DNA from: Ereboglobus sp. PH5-10
Lineage (GTDB): Bacteria > Verrucomicrobiota > Verrucomicrobiia > Opitutales > Opitutaceae
Length of the DNA: 64,000 bases
Direction of reading: 5' to 3'
NCBI RefSeq assembly: GCF_029504735.1
Contig: NZ_JAQFIP010000002.1
Location: forward strand, 248,001-312,000
Each line of letters opens with the position of its first letter. The first letter of the stretch is position 1. A model generated the notes under the pieces. The model was given only the letters and a program-made list of their open reading frames with translations, searched no databases and was not told the origin of the DNA. Shown in pieces: positions 55,301 through 60,530 of this stretch. The translations under genes and the position numbers were made by a program.

Positions 55301-56876
55301 CATGACCACCGTCCACACCGGCGGCATCCAAACCAACAACACCACCGTCACCTCCACCGGCGGACTCACCCTCGCAGCCGACACCACCTTCGACGCCGGC
55401 GGCGGCAGCCTCTACATCGACGGACAGGGACGCGCCGCCTCCCTCGGCATCGACCTCGAACTCCCGCAAATCAACATCCTCAACGCAGGCGACATCCACC
55501 TCTCCGGAGTCACCACCACCGGCGACCAGTATTACCACTTCGACGACGGCGCCGCCATGCGCCTCACCGGCACGCTCCTCGCCACCGGCAACGGCAGCTC
55601 CATCACCATCGAAAACACCCGCACCGACCACGCCGAATGGGCCACCATCTTCGCCGTCGGCGGCAACGGCATCCACATCGAGACCCTCAACGGCGACATC
55701 ACCATCTCCAAATACAACACCCTCCTCTCCTACGACCCCGACAACGGCGCCGCCTCCCCCACCGCGGGCGACATCTACATCCGCGCCTGGAACGGCCTCG
55801 CCACCGTCCCCGACATCTCCGCCTCGCACCAAGTTGACCTCATCGCGCTCGCCATCACCCTCAACGGCACCCTCTACCAAAGCGGCGGCATCAACATCCT
55901 CGGCATGGACGGCGCCCCCATCAACTCCGGCCTCTTCACCATCGACGAACCCTCCGTCAACATTGTCGCCATCAAGAGCCGCTCCCTCTACCCTCCCCTG
56001 GTGGGAATCAACTCCTACGCCTACCTCCCCTCCCTTTACGACGAAGTCACCCTCCGGGTCACCACCGATTTCTTCAACACCGACACCCCGCCCCCCGCCG
56101 GCAGCATCTTCAACGAAATCTACTCAAGCGACTTCCGCAGCTGGATGTATCTCTACACCGAACTCGTCCAGGTCAACATCGCCGCCAACACCTTCGACAA
56201 ATCCCTCGAACTCTCCGCCGTCGAGGAAAACATGCGCAAGGCCACCGCCGGCTATCTCGCCAGCAACGACGCCGCCAACCGCATCACCGGCGCCACCAAG
56301 GAGCACCTCTACAACGTCGGCATCTTCGCCCGCGGAGCCACCGACGCCGAGCGCCTCTCGCAACACCACCACCGCGGCCTCTTCCAGCAAATCATTCCCA
56401 GCGAAATCCCCTCGCCCGAGCACCGCAAGGTCGTTGACGGACGCATCTCCGAAACCAGCGCCCGCGAAACCGTCGCCCTCTATCAGGAAACCTTCATGAC
56501 CATCGACGACGACGGACGCCCCGTTTCCCGCACATCCGAAATCCTCGCCGCGCTCACCGCCACCTACAACGCCTACCGCGCCACCACCGCCACCCCCGGC
56601 CCCGTCGGCTTCGGACTCTACATCGACGACAACGCCGCCACAAACACCGACGCCGCCGTCTCGCAAAAATTCGTCCGCAGCCTCCGCACGCTCTTCGCCG
56701 CGATCGAGCGCATCGGCCTCACACGCACCGAAGTCGCCGTCGCCAAGTCCGTCCTCCTCCGCCCCCTCCGCTCCCCCGCGATCCCCGGCGCCACCCTCCG
56801 CGGACTCATCGAACCCGACACCATCCTCGCCAGCGCGCCACCAGCCGGGGCTCCCAAAATCACCGCCAACTTCTGA
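40389..56876 (+). CDS. TpsA2, giant filamentous-haemagglutinin-like exoprotein
   Basis: About 5495 residues, making this 16.5-kb gene a quarter of the window. ATG 40389 (MNTRNTTAARIFRRLKREADF) is preferred over the in-frame ATG at 40347. A long signal region ends at LRADTPVG. The TPS domain and about 400 residues in total are almost identical to TpsA1. The stalk is a Ser/Thr/Gly/Asn-rich beta-helix of TSNGDQTYTAAGSILL, TGDIVINTTGATLITGDDG and AANTITAGGDISI units. It contains large repeats (398-aa, 250-aa and about 450-aa blocks). The C-terminal module (QQIIPSEIPSPEHRKVVDGRISETSARETV to ITANF) is shared with TpsA1. No toxin domain is visible. It probably forms a very long surface filament exported by TpsB. 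Confidence 0.88.
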   Translation: MNTRNTTAARIFRRLKREADFTLRAILSAAILTLPATGLRADTPVGTVVSGEASFDYNGNKTTITAGNNAIIEYPKFNIDRNETVQFVQPTDTSRVLNRITGGDPSSILGSLQANGIVYFVNPAGIYFGQHATIDVGQFYAAAGNLSNANFLAGRDNFERLSGQVHNEGTINASAIHLIGQNVRNTGNLNAPAGLVMLAAGDDVLIGRRGEHVFVNATKTTPDAASATAGVENAGNINAEGGRALLAAGDLYALAVQNSGVIKARNVELAGQGSGEVWNRGAIDAASADTEGGRVEITGQYIGIDENAIIDASGAHGGGEVLIGGDYQGANAGIRNATATYVAEGAAIRADATTSGSGGKVIVWADETTRFHGSISATGFTSGGFAEVSGKQNLLYTGLADLRSADGSAGTLLLDPDNLTISTAASTPGVIPGSVFTAPVSDTDWNLNTSDLVTQLELANVTVQTLTGNITVADAIAWTNPYSLTLNSGSDILINSPITADAGDLILLAARDTILSGAGAVNVGGIFSATSRFFESASLENTITAGGDISIATPQATGNVSIGGTMISNAGDINISTIGLSICAPLITNSGDGDITLGSGAHGGTTISEAGLINSGGKFTANGSTFTTSSATNTITAGGDIYIRAFYVLTGYIHIGGTVTSTGGGITTESYSETVISAPLIADIGGTNGVSVAVACGSLTVGDVTSGGAQTYTISGDQGRYIAAATITGTGLLKTTSAAAGNITISSGSGSSFLTDGGRIESARNFTVTVDTADFSTAAANTITAGGDISITATAGNITLAGNLTAGTAGSGAITLTSTNGNLSLAGITATSNGDQTYSAGGSLILPSVINTGTGGILANTSGDLTLESIISGKSFSFTGSNIYVTNTLATTNAADGDITLKATGTITLVDGSTTDGLINAAGAFSATSASFLSENAANTITTGGAISITSPNVSLKGNVSSTTGGITVKAGAFFRSTGTIFSDISGTHGVSINEDLVGGGRISELGDVISGGSQTYYAADTIDIKGLLKTYDAETGDIMIESDSRISLNNSGEIDSAGKITVSSNDVFVTQTAANTISAMGDIDISGASIALGGGLTADTGNITLSAIHSPLSSDSDITAGGNITIDGRSGITLNGALTSSTGAIAINNIEGAITLGNAITAATDISIATTYNGSITLGNAITAGNDISIATTYDITVNGNLTSGTAGSGAITLTSTNGDLSLSGITATSNGDQSYSAGGSLILPSVINTGTGGVSAATTGDLTLESIISGKSFSFSGSNIYVTNTLATTNAADGDITLKATGTITLVDGPTTDGLINAAGAFSATSGVFISENTANTITTGGAISITSPNVSLKGNVSSATGGITVKAGSSFRSTGTIFSDISGTHGVSIDGGFGGWGYLELGDVISGGSQTYNAGGTIDIKGLLKTYNAGTGDITIENNSEILLNNLGSIASAGKITVRADGEFVTQTAANTISAMGDIAISGASIALGGGLTAVTGSITLLSIHSSLSFDSDITAGGNITIDGRSGITLNGALTSSTGAIAINNLEGAITLGNAITAATDISISTTYNGSITLGNAITAGNDISITIYNGSIGIAGDITSTAGDITLNAKYGDILVTADGRIDAAAQFTATAATFTATAAANTITSGGDIDITTAGVVGNIILNGDLTSTAGAISLNAVSGDITSNALISATNSTVTTNAGAIGSITLGDVLSGGAQSHSTANYFTGTGHLKAGGDITIAANHNITLDGDITAAAGGGSGGITLTSTIGDIALSGITATSNGDQAYSAGGSLILPSVINTGTGGVSAATTGDLTLESITSGKSFSFSGSNIYVTNTLATTNADDGDITLLATGTITLVHNVTTDGLINAAAKFTSTSASFVSQDAANTITAAKGIAITSTASTGGIMFAGDLLSNAGDITLASSGSIVSTAGITADGSFSATASSNIILVNVTSGGSQDYTSTAGSITHTGTISTVGATFRAPGGLTLDRLISGSNVSLTAGFITLNDLLQTTSASAGDITLDATNGKILVTGDGRIDAASVFSATSRVDGFTTETVANTITAGTGINITTGGAAGLVLNGDLESTAGNITLVSSGSLVSTAAITAAAGALTATSGSDMTLGDVTTDGAQTYTYYNIFTATSGTLKTTGAGSDIALKQLVKIPGTDEYSGDILIKDVSAAGAFSATSGRFTLLGGGTIAAIGDISISNPVPSGYTYVTAWYTNVHGTIDSSAGSVSIISGRGGLNISGTIASFGAQYYESWRTVARGTFITSDTDTGDITFNYNGSWGAPAISFETTTIVDAARDIKLHYPPNAGAHSGTITLPAGAVFNANNAIIIDTAAVSFVSLLADLNSGAGGINVNASGTLILGNATTTGTQSFAAGNITLTGTLGGSGDLVLASTTGSIALTGEDALIDMGGDITVTAATTFTTAAAVNTITAGTNIAITANDDITINGNLTAASAGDAGAITLTSNAGDISLLKVTATSNGDQTYTAAGSILLTDILDAGAGSITANAGGDLTLPTITADNALSFTGSNIYITGTLETTNAADGGITLVGTGSTIMVHTATTNGLIDAAGAFTSTSAAFVSNSAANTINAGGSVKIEATTDDVVLNGALTSGNTIMIVSQTGITSGSLATITADGSITMRNANAHIILYGDMESASGGINLQSRAQVFLRGDVKSGVTGTDGIRVESSIASIETKNVLTGGAQTYVIKGSDRWYFKANGALTSLDAATGDITIIARPSEGVTFSGSSKVNAAGKFTSTMGGAFTTVGAANTITAGGLITISSTSIALNGAVFNDAGILLTANNGSITTTAQITATTGNVIMNAGAGSITANAGILSGGTQSYTAGSLTASGQLRTTSAATGDIVISTTGATLLTGDNQIDAARSFTANARELTTASAANTIAAAADITITTTDDITINGNLTAASTGDAGAITLTSSAGDISLIKVTATSNGDQTYTAAGSILLTDILDAGAGSITATAGGDLTLPTITAGNDLRFTAGNNIHVVGTLATTNAAAGITLAAAGTTTLVHTATTNGLVDAAGKFTSTSAAFLSETAANTITTVGDITITATSNAGIAIYGDILSTAGSLLTDSYGNTTVNASVTTSGSQIYETMHGTGGITITGTLATTNASDGDIRLLSHNTATLSGDALINADGAVYVDALTLVTAGSANTITAGKWISVHATTATGDAVTLNGALTAINDNIQIVTAGGNITANATLTADTSAVELDAGSNGNITVGNVLTGGTQAYAGGSFTGTGLLKTTYANDGDIVINTTGATLLTGDYGLINAAGAFTSTSASFRSETAANTITTVGDIAITATSNAGIAINGDILSTAGSLLTDSYGNTTVNAGVTTSGSQVYETMHGTGGITITGTLETTNASDGDIRLLSHNTATLSGDALINADGAVYVDALTLVTAGSANTITAGKWISVHATAATGDAVTLNGALTAINDNIQIVTAGGNITANATLTADTSAVELDAGSNGNITVGNVLTGGTQAYAGGSFTGTGLLKTTYANDGDIVINTTGATLITGDDGRIDSAAQLTAAADSFTTSSTTNTITTVGDITIATLTDIALNGNLDTSAALTLTSTAGNIALTDINALSNGDQTHTAAGSILLSNTLNAGSGGITATAGGALTVVNATGSSAIALTGSQITLTGLLATANASDGAITLNATDAGITLADSGAINSADTLSATANGTFLSTAAANTITAAGNIGITIAQDGLGAKGDILLNGALTSTAGGITLNAHERNITATAQITADTTGAGGITAYAGWGDITLAGVLTGGAQNYFSAGFTGTGHLQTTNATHGNINIDARGILITEAGGQITAANSLNATASLGGFTTSSTANTITAGNAITIATANDIQLHGAATAVNDIKLTSTTGDILSTARLTSSAAGLAATANNGDITLGNAQTSGTQIYAATTLTGTGLLKTTDAATGDIVINTTGATLITGDDGAVDSARDINITADTLTTAAVANTLDAARDIAITTTDDITINGNLTAASTGGPGAITLTSAAGDISLIKVTATSNGDQTYTAAGSILLTDILDAGAGSITANAGGDLTLATIIADNALSFTGSNITITGTLETTNAIGGDITLVGTGSTIMVHTDTTNGLINAAAAFTSTSAVFVSNSAANTINAGGPVKIEATSDDVVLNGALTSGSTIMIVSQTGITSGSLATIIAAGSIVMSNPLGHIILNGDMESASGGINLWSNNDVLLRGDVKSGVTGTDGIRVESSVASIETKNVLTGGAQTYVINGSESRHFNATGTLTSLDAATGDITIITPPSENTTFTESGNVNAAGKFTHTGGMFLTEGAANTINAGGLISISATSIALNGAVFNDTDIHLTADGGAIATTAQITATTGNVIMNAGAGDITTAGVLSGGTQSYAGGSFTGTGLLKTTNTATGDIVIATTGATLITGDDGAVDSARDINMAADTLTTAAAANTLAAGRNITLAANNDITIQGDITAAANAGHGAITMTSTAGNIALLHITATSNGDQAYTAALDITLTDLINTGSGSLLADAGGLLTLHSVITGGTLALTGSSLLVTGTLRTTNPARGSIALTATGADITFTDAGSIISADTFTGTAKGNFLATTVSNTLAVASTLSIAAEAGMELHGALNAGNAITLASDGGDILSTAQITSANAGLAATANNGAITIGNVTTSSAQTYTSLTLTGTGLLKTTNASTGDILINVTDTVLLTGQGAINSAGVITGTVGAITADGAANTLTAAKNINLTAANDISLAGDLASATGNILVNTTDGGSVTLTNHLSTPSGEIKLTTTGTGAITLHNATSSGDQTHATEGGNINVTGTLAIGSGATMRFSTTSATDTGTTVIDAGAALVVPNTTLLVQGGMFLDENGRISAPVGIDIQGAGAGVTFNAALGGAGNPLATINIAGAGAIDINGGIETTGAQTYNTDGGDINITSLLRATDNGAAITFDTHNPSGTTGMTTVHTGGIQTNNTTVTSTGGLTLAADTTFDAGGGSLYIDGQGRAASLGIDLELPQINILNAGDIHLSGVTTTGDQYYHFDDGAAMRLTGTLLATGNGSSITIENTRTDHAEWATIFAVGGNGIHIETLNGDITISKYNTLLSYDPDNGAASPTAGDIYIRAWNGLATVPDISASHQVDLIALAITLNGTLYQSGGINILGMDGAPINSGLFTIDEPSVNIVAIKSRSLYPPLVGINSYAYLPSLYDEVTLRVTTDFFNTDTPPPAGSIFNEIYSSDFRSWMYLYTELVQVNIAANTFDKSLELSAVEENMRKATAGYLASNDAANRITGATKEHLYNVGIFARGATDAERLSQHHHRGLFQQIIPSEIPSPEHRKVVDGRISETSARETVALYQETFMTIDDDGRPVSRTSEILAALTATYNAYRATTATPGPVGFGLYIDDNAATNTDAAVSQKFVRSLRTLFAAIERIGLTRTEVAVAKSVLLRPLRSPAIPGATLRGLIEPDTILASAPPAGAPKITANF
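40521..41749 (+). repeat. 1.2-kb near-identical 5' region of tpsA2
   Basis: Partner of 33853-35078 (offset 6668 bp at the 5' end). Divergence begins abruptly after the LNTSDL codons. Confidence 0.8.
42790..45170 (+). repeat. tpsA2 tandem repeat, two units of about 1.2 kb
   Basis: Two successive units of about 398 residues (for example CCTCCTCCAC at 43807 and 45001, offset 1194 bp). Both carry the SGKSFSF, ISGTHGVSI and ISGASIALGGGLTA segments, with moderate divergence. Confidence 0.7.
47700..49060 (+). repeat. tpsA2 dispersed repeat, copy a (about 1.35 kb)
   Basis: Matches 52356-53713 at an offset of 4656 bp (marker GTGAAAATCGAGG at 48201 and 52857). Encodes TSNGDQTYTAAGSILLTDIL through TGDIVIST blocks. 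Confidence 0.7.
49519..51018 (+). repeat. tpsA2 tandem repeat, two units of 750 bp
   Basis: ACACCATCACGACCGTCGGC at 49591 recurs at 50341. Each unit is exactly 250 codons and nearly identical, containing the SLLTDSYGNTTVNA and GSANTITAGKWISVHAT segments. Confidence 0.75.
52356..53713 (+). repeat. tpsA2 dispersed repeat, copy b (about 1.35 kb)
   Basis: Second copy of 47700-49060. A 3-base indel appears near 53500. Confidence 0.7.
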
Positions 56877-56878
56877 AT

Positions 56879-57105
56879 AATTTTCGATTCTCGATTCTCG
56901 ATTTTCGATTGCGCGTTACCACGCGACAGCGAAATCAAAACGAAACAAAAATCCTTCAAATCAATCGCAAAAACCCGGATCCAAAATCTGAAAGTTCAAC
57001 CGCATTCCGATCTCCGCATTTTTCACCACTAAAAACCTCGCAACTCTTTGCCGTCGGAGCGGAAGCTCCCAATCAATCGAAAATCGAGAATCGAAAATCC
57101 AAAAT
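56879..57105. repeat. CGATTTTC-family inverted repeat, copy 4
   Basis: The left arm (TTTTCGATTCTCGATTCTCG) lies directly after the tpsA2 stop. The right arm (ATCGAAAATCGAGAATCGAA) lies before tssA. The arms are separated by about 150 bases of unrelated sequence, longer than in other copies. It fills the tpsA2-tssA gap. Confidence 0.6.
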
Positions 57106-57114
57106 ACCAACACC

Positions 57115-58158
57115 ATGAACATCGACAAATACCTGTCCCCCATCCCCGGCGATGATCCCGCCGGCGCCGACCTCTCAGCCAGCGGCGCCATCTACGAGCT
57201 CGACCGCCTCATCGCCGGCAAACCTGAAACGCAATTCGCCCCCGCCGAGGAGGCCGACTGGCGCGCCGTCCGCGAAAAATGCGAGGAACTCCTCGCTCAG
57301 TCAAAAGACCTCCGCGTCGCCGCCGCCTACGCCAACGTCCTCCTTCGCCTCAAAGGCTGGGAAGGCTTTGCCGCCGGCCTCCTGCTCATCCGCAACTACC
57401 TCGAAACCGCATGGGAAGGCATCTACCCGCGCCTCGACCCCGACGACAACAACGACCCGCAGGAACGCGTCAACGCCCTCAACGTCCTTGGTGCCCCCGT
57501 CGGCACCGCGGGTGATCCCTACAAAACGATCGCCGTCCTCCGCACCACCCCCATCACCCAATCCGTGCAAGCCGGCAACTGGGGCCTCGACGCCATCCTC
57601 GCCGCGCGCGACAACGTCCCCATGCTCGACGGCAACCCCGCCCCCTCGACCGCCATCATCGACGGCGCGTTCAGCGAAAGCCCGCCCGACTTTGTCTCGG
57701 CGACCCTCGAAAACATCACCACCGCGCTCGATTGCGCCCAGGCGATCAACAACTACTTCACCGACACCCTCTCCGCCTCCGCCTGGCCCAACTACGAAAT
57801 CCTCATCGCCGACCTCCAGCGCATCAAAAACACCATCGACGCGCACCAAAGCGGCGCCGGTGCGTCCGCCGACTCGGACGACTCCGCCGCCGCGCCGGCC
57901 TCCGCAGGAGGAGCGACCCCCGCCCGCGCCTCGGCGCCCGGCGGCATCTCCTCGCGCGAGGACGTTGTCCGCACCCTCGACCTCATCATCCGCTACTACG
58001 CGCAAAACGAACCCGCGAGCCCCATCCCCCTCATGCTCGAGCGCGTAAAACGGCTTGTCCCCATGAGCTTTATGGAAATTATCAAGGACATGACCCCCGA
58101 CGCCATGGACCGCGTAACCCTCATCACAGGAGCCAAACCACCCGAGGAAGAATACTGA
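57115..58158 (+). CDS. tssA: TssA (ImpA N-terminal family)
   Basis: A 347-residue protein. The N-terminal ImpA domain begins MNIDKYLSPIPGDDPAGADL and continues through WEGIYPRLDPDDNNDPQERVNALN, both hallmark segments. A Ser/Ala/Gly-rich linker (about 245-280) leads to a C-terminal domain ending with EPASPIPLMLERVKRLVPMSFMEIIKDM, the common short TssA ending. TssA primes and caps the growing sheath and tube. It starts T6SS arm 2 just after the TPS module and is followed by tssB after 107 bases. It has a CGATTTTC repeat rather than a clear promoter upstream. Confidence 0.93.
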   Translation: MNIDKYLSPIPGDDPAGADLSASGAIYELDRLIAGKPETQFAPAEEADWRAVREKCEELLAQSKDLRVAAAYANVLLRLKGWEGFAAGLLLIRNYLETAWEGIYPRLDPDDNNDPQERVNALNVLGAPVGTAGDPYKTIAVLRTTPITQSVQAGNWGLDAILAARDNVPMLDGNPAPSTAIIDGAFSESPPDFVSATLENITTALDCAQAINNYFTDTLSASAWPNYEILIADLQRIKNTIDAHQSGAGASADSDDSAAAPASAGGATPARASAPGGISSREDVVRTLDLIIRYYAQNEPASPIPLMLERVKRLVPMSFMEIIKDMTPDAMDRVTLITGAKPPEEEY

Positions 58159-58265
58159 CTCCAAATCCCTTTTATTGCGGGCACAAACACCGCCTTAAAA
58201 CAACTCGTTAGGAAACCAACAAACAACTAACCAACCACAACAACAACCAACCCCCCTAAAACAAC

Positions 58266-58775
58266 ATGGCAAAAGCAAGCAGTCAGAAGTTCATCGCGCG
58301 CAATCGCGCCCCCCGAGTCCAGATCGAATACGATGTGGAACTCTACGGCTCCGAGAAAAAAGTTCAGCTCCCGTTCGTCATGGGCGTCATGGCCGACCTC
58401 TCGGGCAATCCAGCCGAGCCCCTCGACCCCGTCGCGGACCGCAAATTCCTCGAAATCGACGTCGATAATTTCGACGAGCGCATGAAATCGGCCAAACCCC
58501 GAGTCACGCTCCAGGTGCCCAACACCCTCACCGGCGAAGGCAACCTCAACGTCGAGCTCAACTTCGAGTCGATGGACGACTTCTCGCCCGCCGCCGTCGC
58601 CCGCAAAGTGGACGCCCTCAACAAGCTCCTCACCACCCGCGAGCAACTCTCGAACCTCCTCACCTACATGGACGGCAAGACCGGCGCCGAGGACCTCATC
58701 ACCAAGCTCCTCAACGACCCCGCCCTCCTCCAATCCGTCTCCGCCGCCGCCAAACCCGCCGACGAAGCCAAATAA
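58266..58775 (+). CDS. tssB: TssB, small sheath subunit
   Basis: A 169-residue protein of usual TssB length. It shows RAPRVQIEYDVELYGSEKKVQLPFVMGVMADLSG, then DPVADRKFLEIDVDNFDERM and ELNFESMDDFSPAAVARKV, all standard TssB segments. It interlocks with TssC to form the contractile sheath around the Hcp tube. The leader has no Shine-Dalgarno but a long (CAACAA)-like tract before ATG 58266. tssC follows after 40 bases. Confidence 0.96.
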   Translation: MAKASSQKFIARNRAPRVQIEYDVELYGSEKKVQLPFVMGVMADLSGNPAEPLDPVADRKFLEIDVDNFDERMKSAKPRVTLQVPNTLTGEGNLNVELNFESMDDFSPAAVARKVDALNKLLTTREQLSNLLTYMDGKTGAEDLITKLLNDPALLQSVSAAAKPADEAK

Positions 58776-58815
58776 CTCCAAACATTAAACCCTAAACTCT
58801 AAACTAAACAAAACC

Positions 58816-60303
58816 ATGGCCGACGAAGCCCAACAACAAGCCGCTGGCGGCGGAGCGACCGCCGAATACAGCGAATTCCAATCACTGCTCAACAAGCAGT
58901 TCAAACCCAAGACCGACGAGGCCAAGACCGCGGTCGAGGCCGCCGTGCAAACCCTCGCGCAGCAGGCCCTCTCCGCCACCACCCTCATCTCGGACAACGC
59001 CATCAACACCATCGAGGCCATCATCGCCGAGATCGACAAAAAGCTCACCGAGCAAATCAACCTCATCCTCCACCATGAGGACTTTACCAAGCTCGAAGGC
59101 GCCTGGCGCGGCCTCTCGCACCTCGTCAACAACACCGAAACCGACGAGTCCCTGAAAATCCGCGTCCTCAACATCTCGAAAAAGGACATCGCCAAGACGC
59201 TCAAAAAGTTCAAAGGCACCGCCTGGGACCAGAGCCCCCTCTTCAAGAAAATCTACGAGGAGGAATTCGGCATGCCCGGCGGCCAGCCCTACGGCGCGCT
59301 CATCGGCGACTACTACTTCGACCACTCGCCCCCGGACATCGAAATGCTCCAGGGCATGGCGCAGATCGCCGCCGCCGCGCACGCGCCCTTCTTCGCCGCC
59401 GCCGCGCCCACGCTCCTGAACATGGAGTCCTGGCGCGAACTCAGCGACCCGCGCGACCTCACGAAGATATTCCAGACACCGGAATACGCCTCGTGGCGCT
59501 CGCTCCGCGAATCCGACGACGCCATGTATCTCGGCCTCACCCTCCCGCGCTTCCTCGCCCGCATCCCCTACGGCGCGAAGACCAACCCCGTCGAGGAGTT
59601 CGCCTTCGAGGAGGACATCACCGGCAACGACCACAACAAATACGTCTGGTCCAACGCCGCCTACGCCATGGGCACGAACATCACCCGCTCGTTCAAGACC
59701 TACGGCTGGTGCTCGCGCATCCGCGGCGCCGAGTCCGGCGGCATGGTCGAAGGCCTCCCCGTGCACAGCTTCCCGACCGATGACGGCGGCGTGGACATGA
59801 AATGTCCCACGGAAATCGCCATCACCGACCGCCGCGAAGCCGAGCTCGGCGCCAACGGCTTCCTCCCGCTCTCGCACTGGAAAAACACCGACTACGCCGT
59901 GTTCGTGGGCGCGCAATCGCTCAACAAACCGCAGCAATACGAGGACCCGGATGCCACCGCGAACGCCAACCTCGCCGCGCGCTTCCCCTACCTCTTCGCC
60001 ACCTGCCGCTTCGCGCACTACCTCAAGTGCATCGTCCGCGACAAGATCGGCTCCTTCAAGGAAAGGGAGGACATGAAAAACTGGCTCTCCAAGTGGGTAA
60101 ACCAATACGTCACCACCGATCCGACCGCCTCCGAGGACGCCAAGGCCCGCTTCCCCCTGGCGGCCGCCGAAGTCGTGGTGGACGACGTCGCCGGCAACCC
60201 CGGTTACTACTCGGCGAAGTTCTACCTGCGCCCGCACTATCAACTTGAAGGCCTGACGGTCTCCCTCCGCCTCGTCTCCAAGCTCCCCTCCGCCAAGAAA
60301 TAA
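58816..60303 (+). CDS. tssC: TssC, large sheath subunit
   Basis: A 495-residue protein matching canonical TssC in length and motifs: HHEDFTKLEGAWRGLSHLV, LIGDYYFDHSPPDIEML, LPRFLARIPYGAKTNPVEEF and the C-terminal FYLRPHYQLEGLTVSLRLVSKLPS. It forms the outer contractile sheath with TssB and is disassembled by ClpV, which is not in the window. It is the true sheath subunit, in contrast to the fusion paralogue at 5919. A strong GC stem-loop lies 15 bases after the stop. Confidence 0.96.
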   Translation: MADEAQQQAAGGGATAEYSEFQSLLNKQFKPKTDEAKTAVEAAVQTLAQQALSATTLISDNAINTIEAIIAEIDKKLTEQINLILHHEDFTKLEGAWRGLSHLVNNTETDESLKIRVLNISKKDIAKTLKKFKGTAWDQSPLFKKIYEEEFGMPGGQPYGALIGDYYFDHSPPDIEMLQGMAQIAAAAHAPFFAAAAPTLLNMESWRELSDPRDLTKIFQTPEYASWRSLRESDDAMYLGLTLPRFLARIPYGAKTNPVEEFAFEEDITGNDHNKYVWSNAAYAMGTNITRSFKTYGWCSRIRGAESGGMVEGLPVHSFPTDDGGVDMKCPTEIAITDRREAELGANGFLPLSHWKNTDYAVFVGAQSLNKPQQYEDPDATANANLAARFPYLFATCRFAHYLKCIVRDKIGSFKEREDMKNWLSKWVNQYVTTDPTASEDAKARFPLAAAEVVVDDVAGNPGYYSAKFYLRPHYQLEGLTVSLRLVSKLPSAKK

Positions 60304-60318
60304 CCCTCAACCGGATTC

Positions 60319-60348
60319 GGCGCGCGGCGGCCATACACGCCGCGCGCC
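60319..60348 (+). terminator. Strong stem-loop after tssC
   Basis: GGCGCGCGGCG (60319-60329) pairs perfectly with CGCCGCGCGCC (60338-60348) around an 8-base loop. A T6 run lies about 20 bases further. It probably ends the tssA-B-C transcript before the hcp promoter region. Confidence 0.5.
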
Positions 60349-60424
60349 AGCCCGCCTACTCTCCACCTTTTTTCGGCACGGCAGCGCCCTAACTGTAAAC
60401 AGTAAACTGCAAACCCGCGCCGCG

Positions 60425-60457
60425 GTCATTACAAACAAACCGTCTCATTGTAATCAC
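60425..60457. promoter_or_regulatory. Operator-like palindrome 3 (ATTACAA-N13-TTGTAAT)
   Basis: Perfect arms ATTACAA (60428-60434) and TTGTAAT (60448-60454), spacer 13 bases, followed by CAC as in copy 2. It lies 76 bases before the first hcp-like start and after the tssC stem-loop, so it is well placed to control the hcp cluster. Confidence 0.7.
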
Positions 60458-60530
60458 AAAATCATTTATTCCCCCGCACCGCCCCCCACCTTCAATTTAA
60501 TATTAAAACTAAAACCACTGCTCCCTGCCC

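Noticed and set aside
31751-56876. Contact-dependent inhibition (CdiB/CdiA/CdiI) system
   Set aside because: TpsB and TpsA are present, but the TpsA C-termini are shared between the two proteins, show no toxin domain or VENN motif, and no small immunity gene follows.
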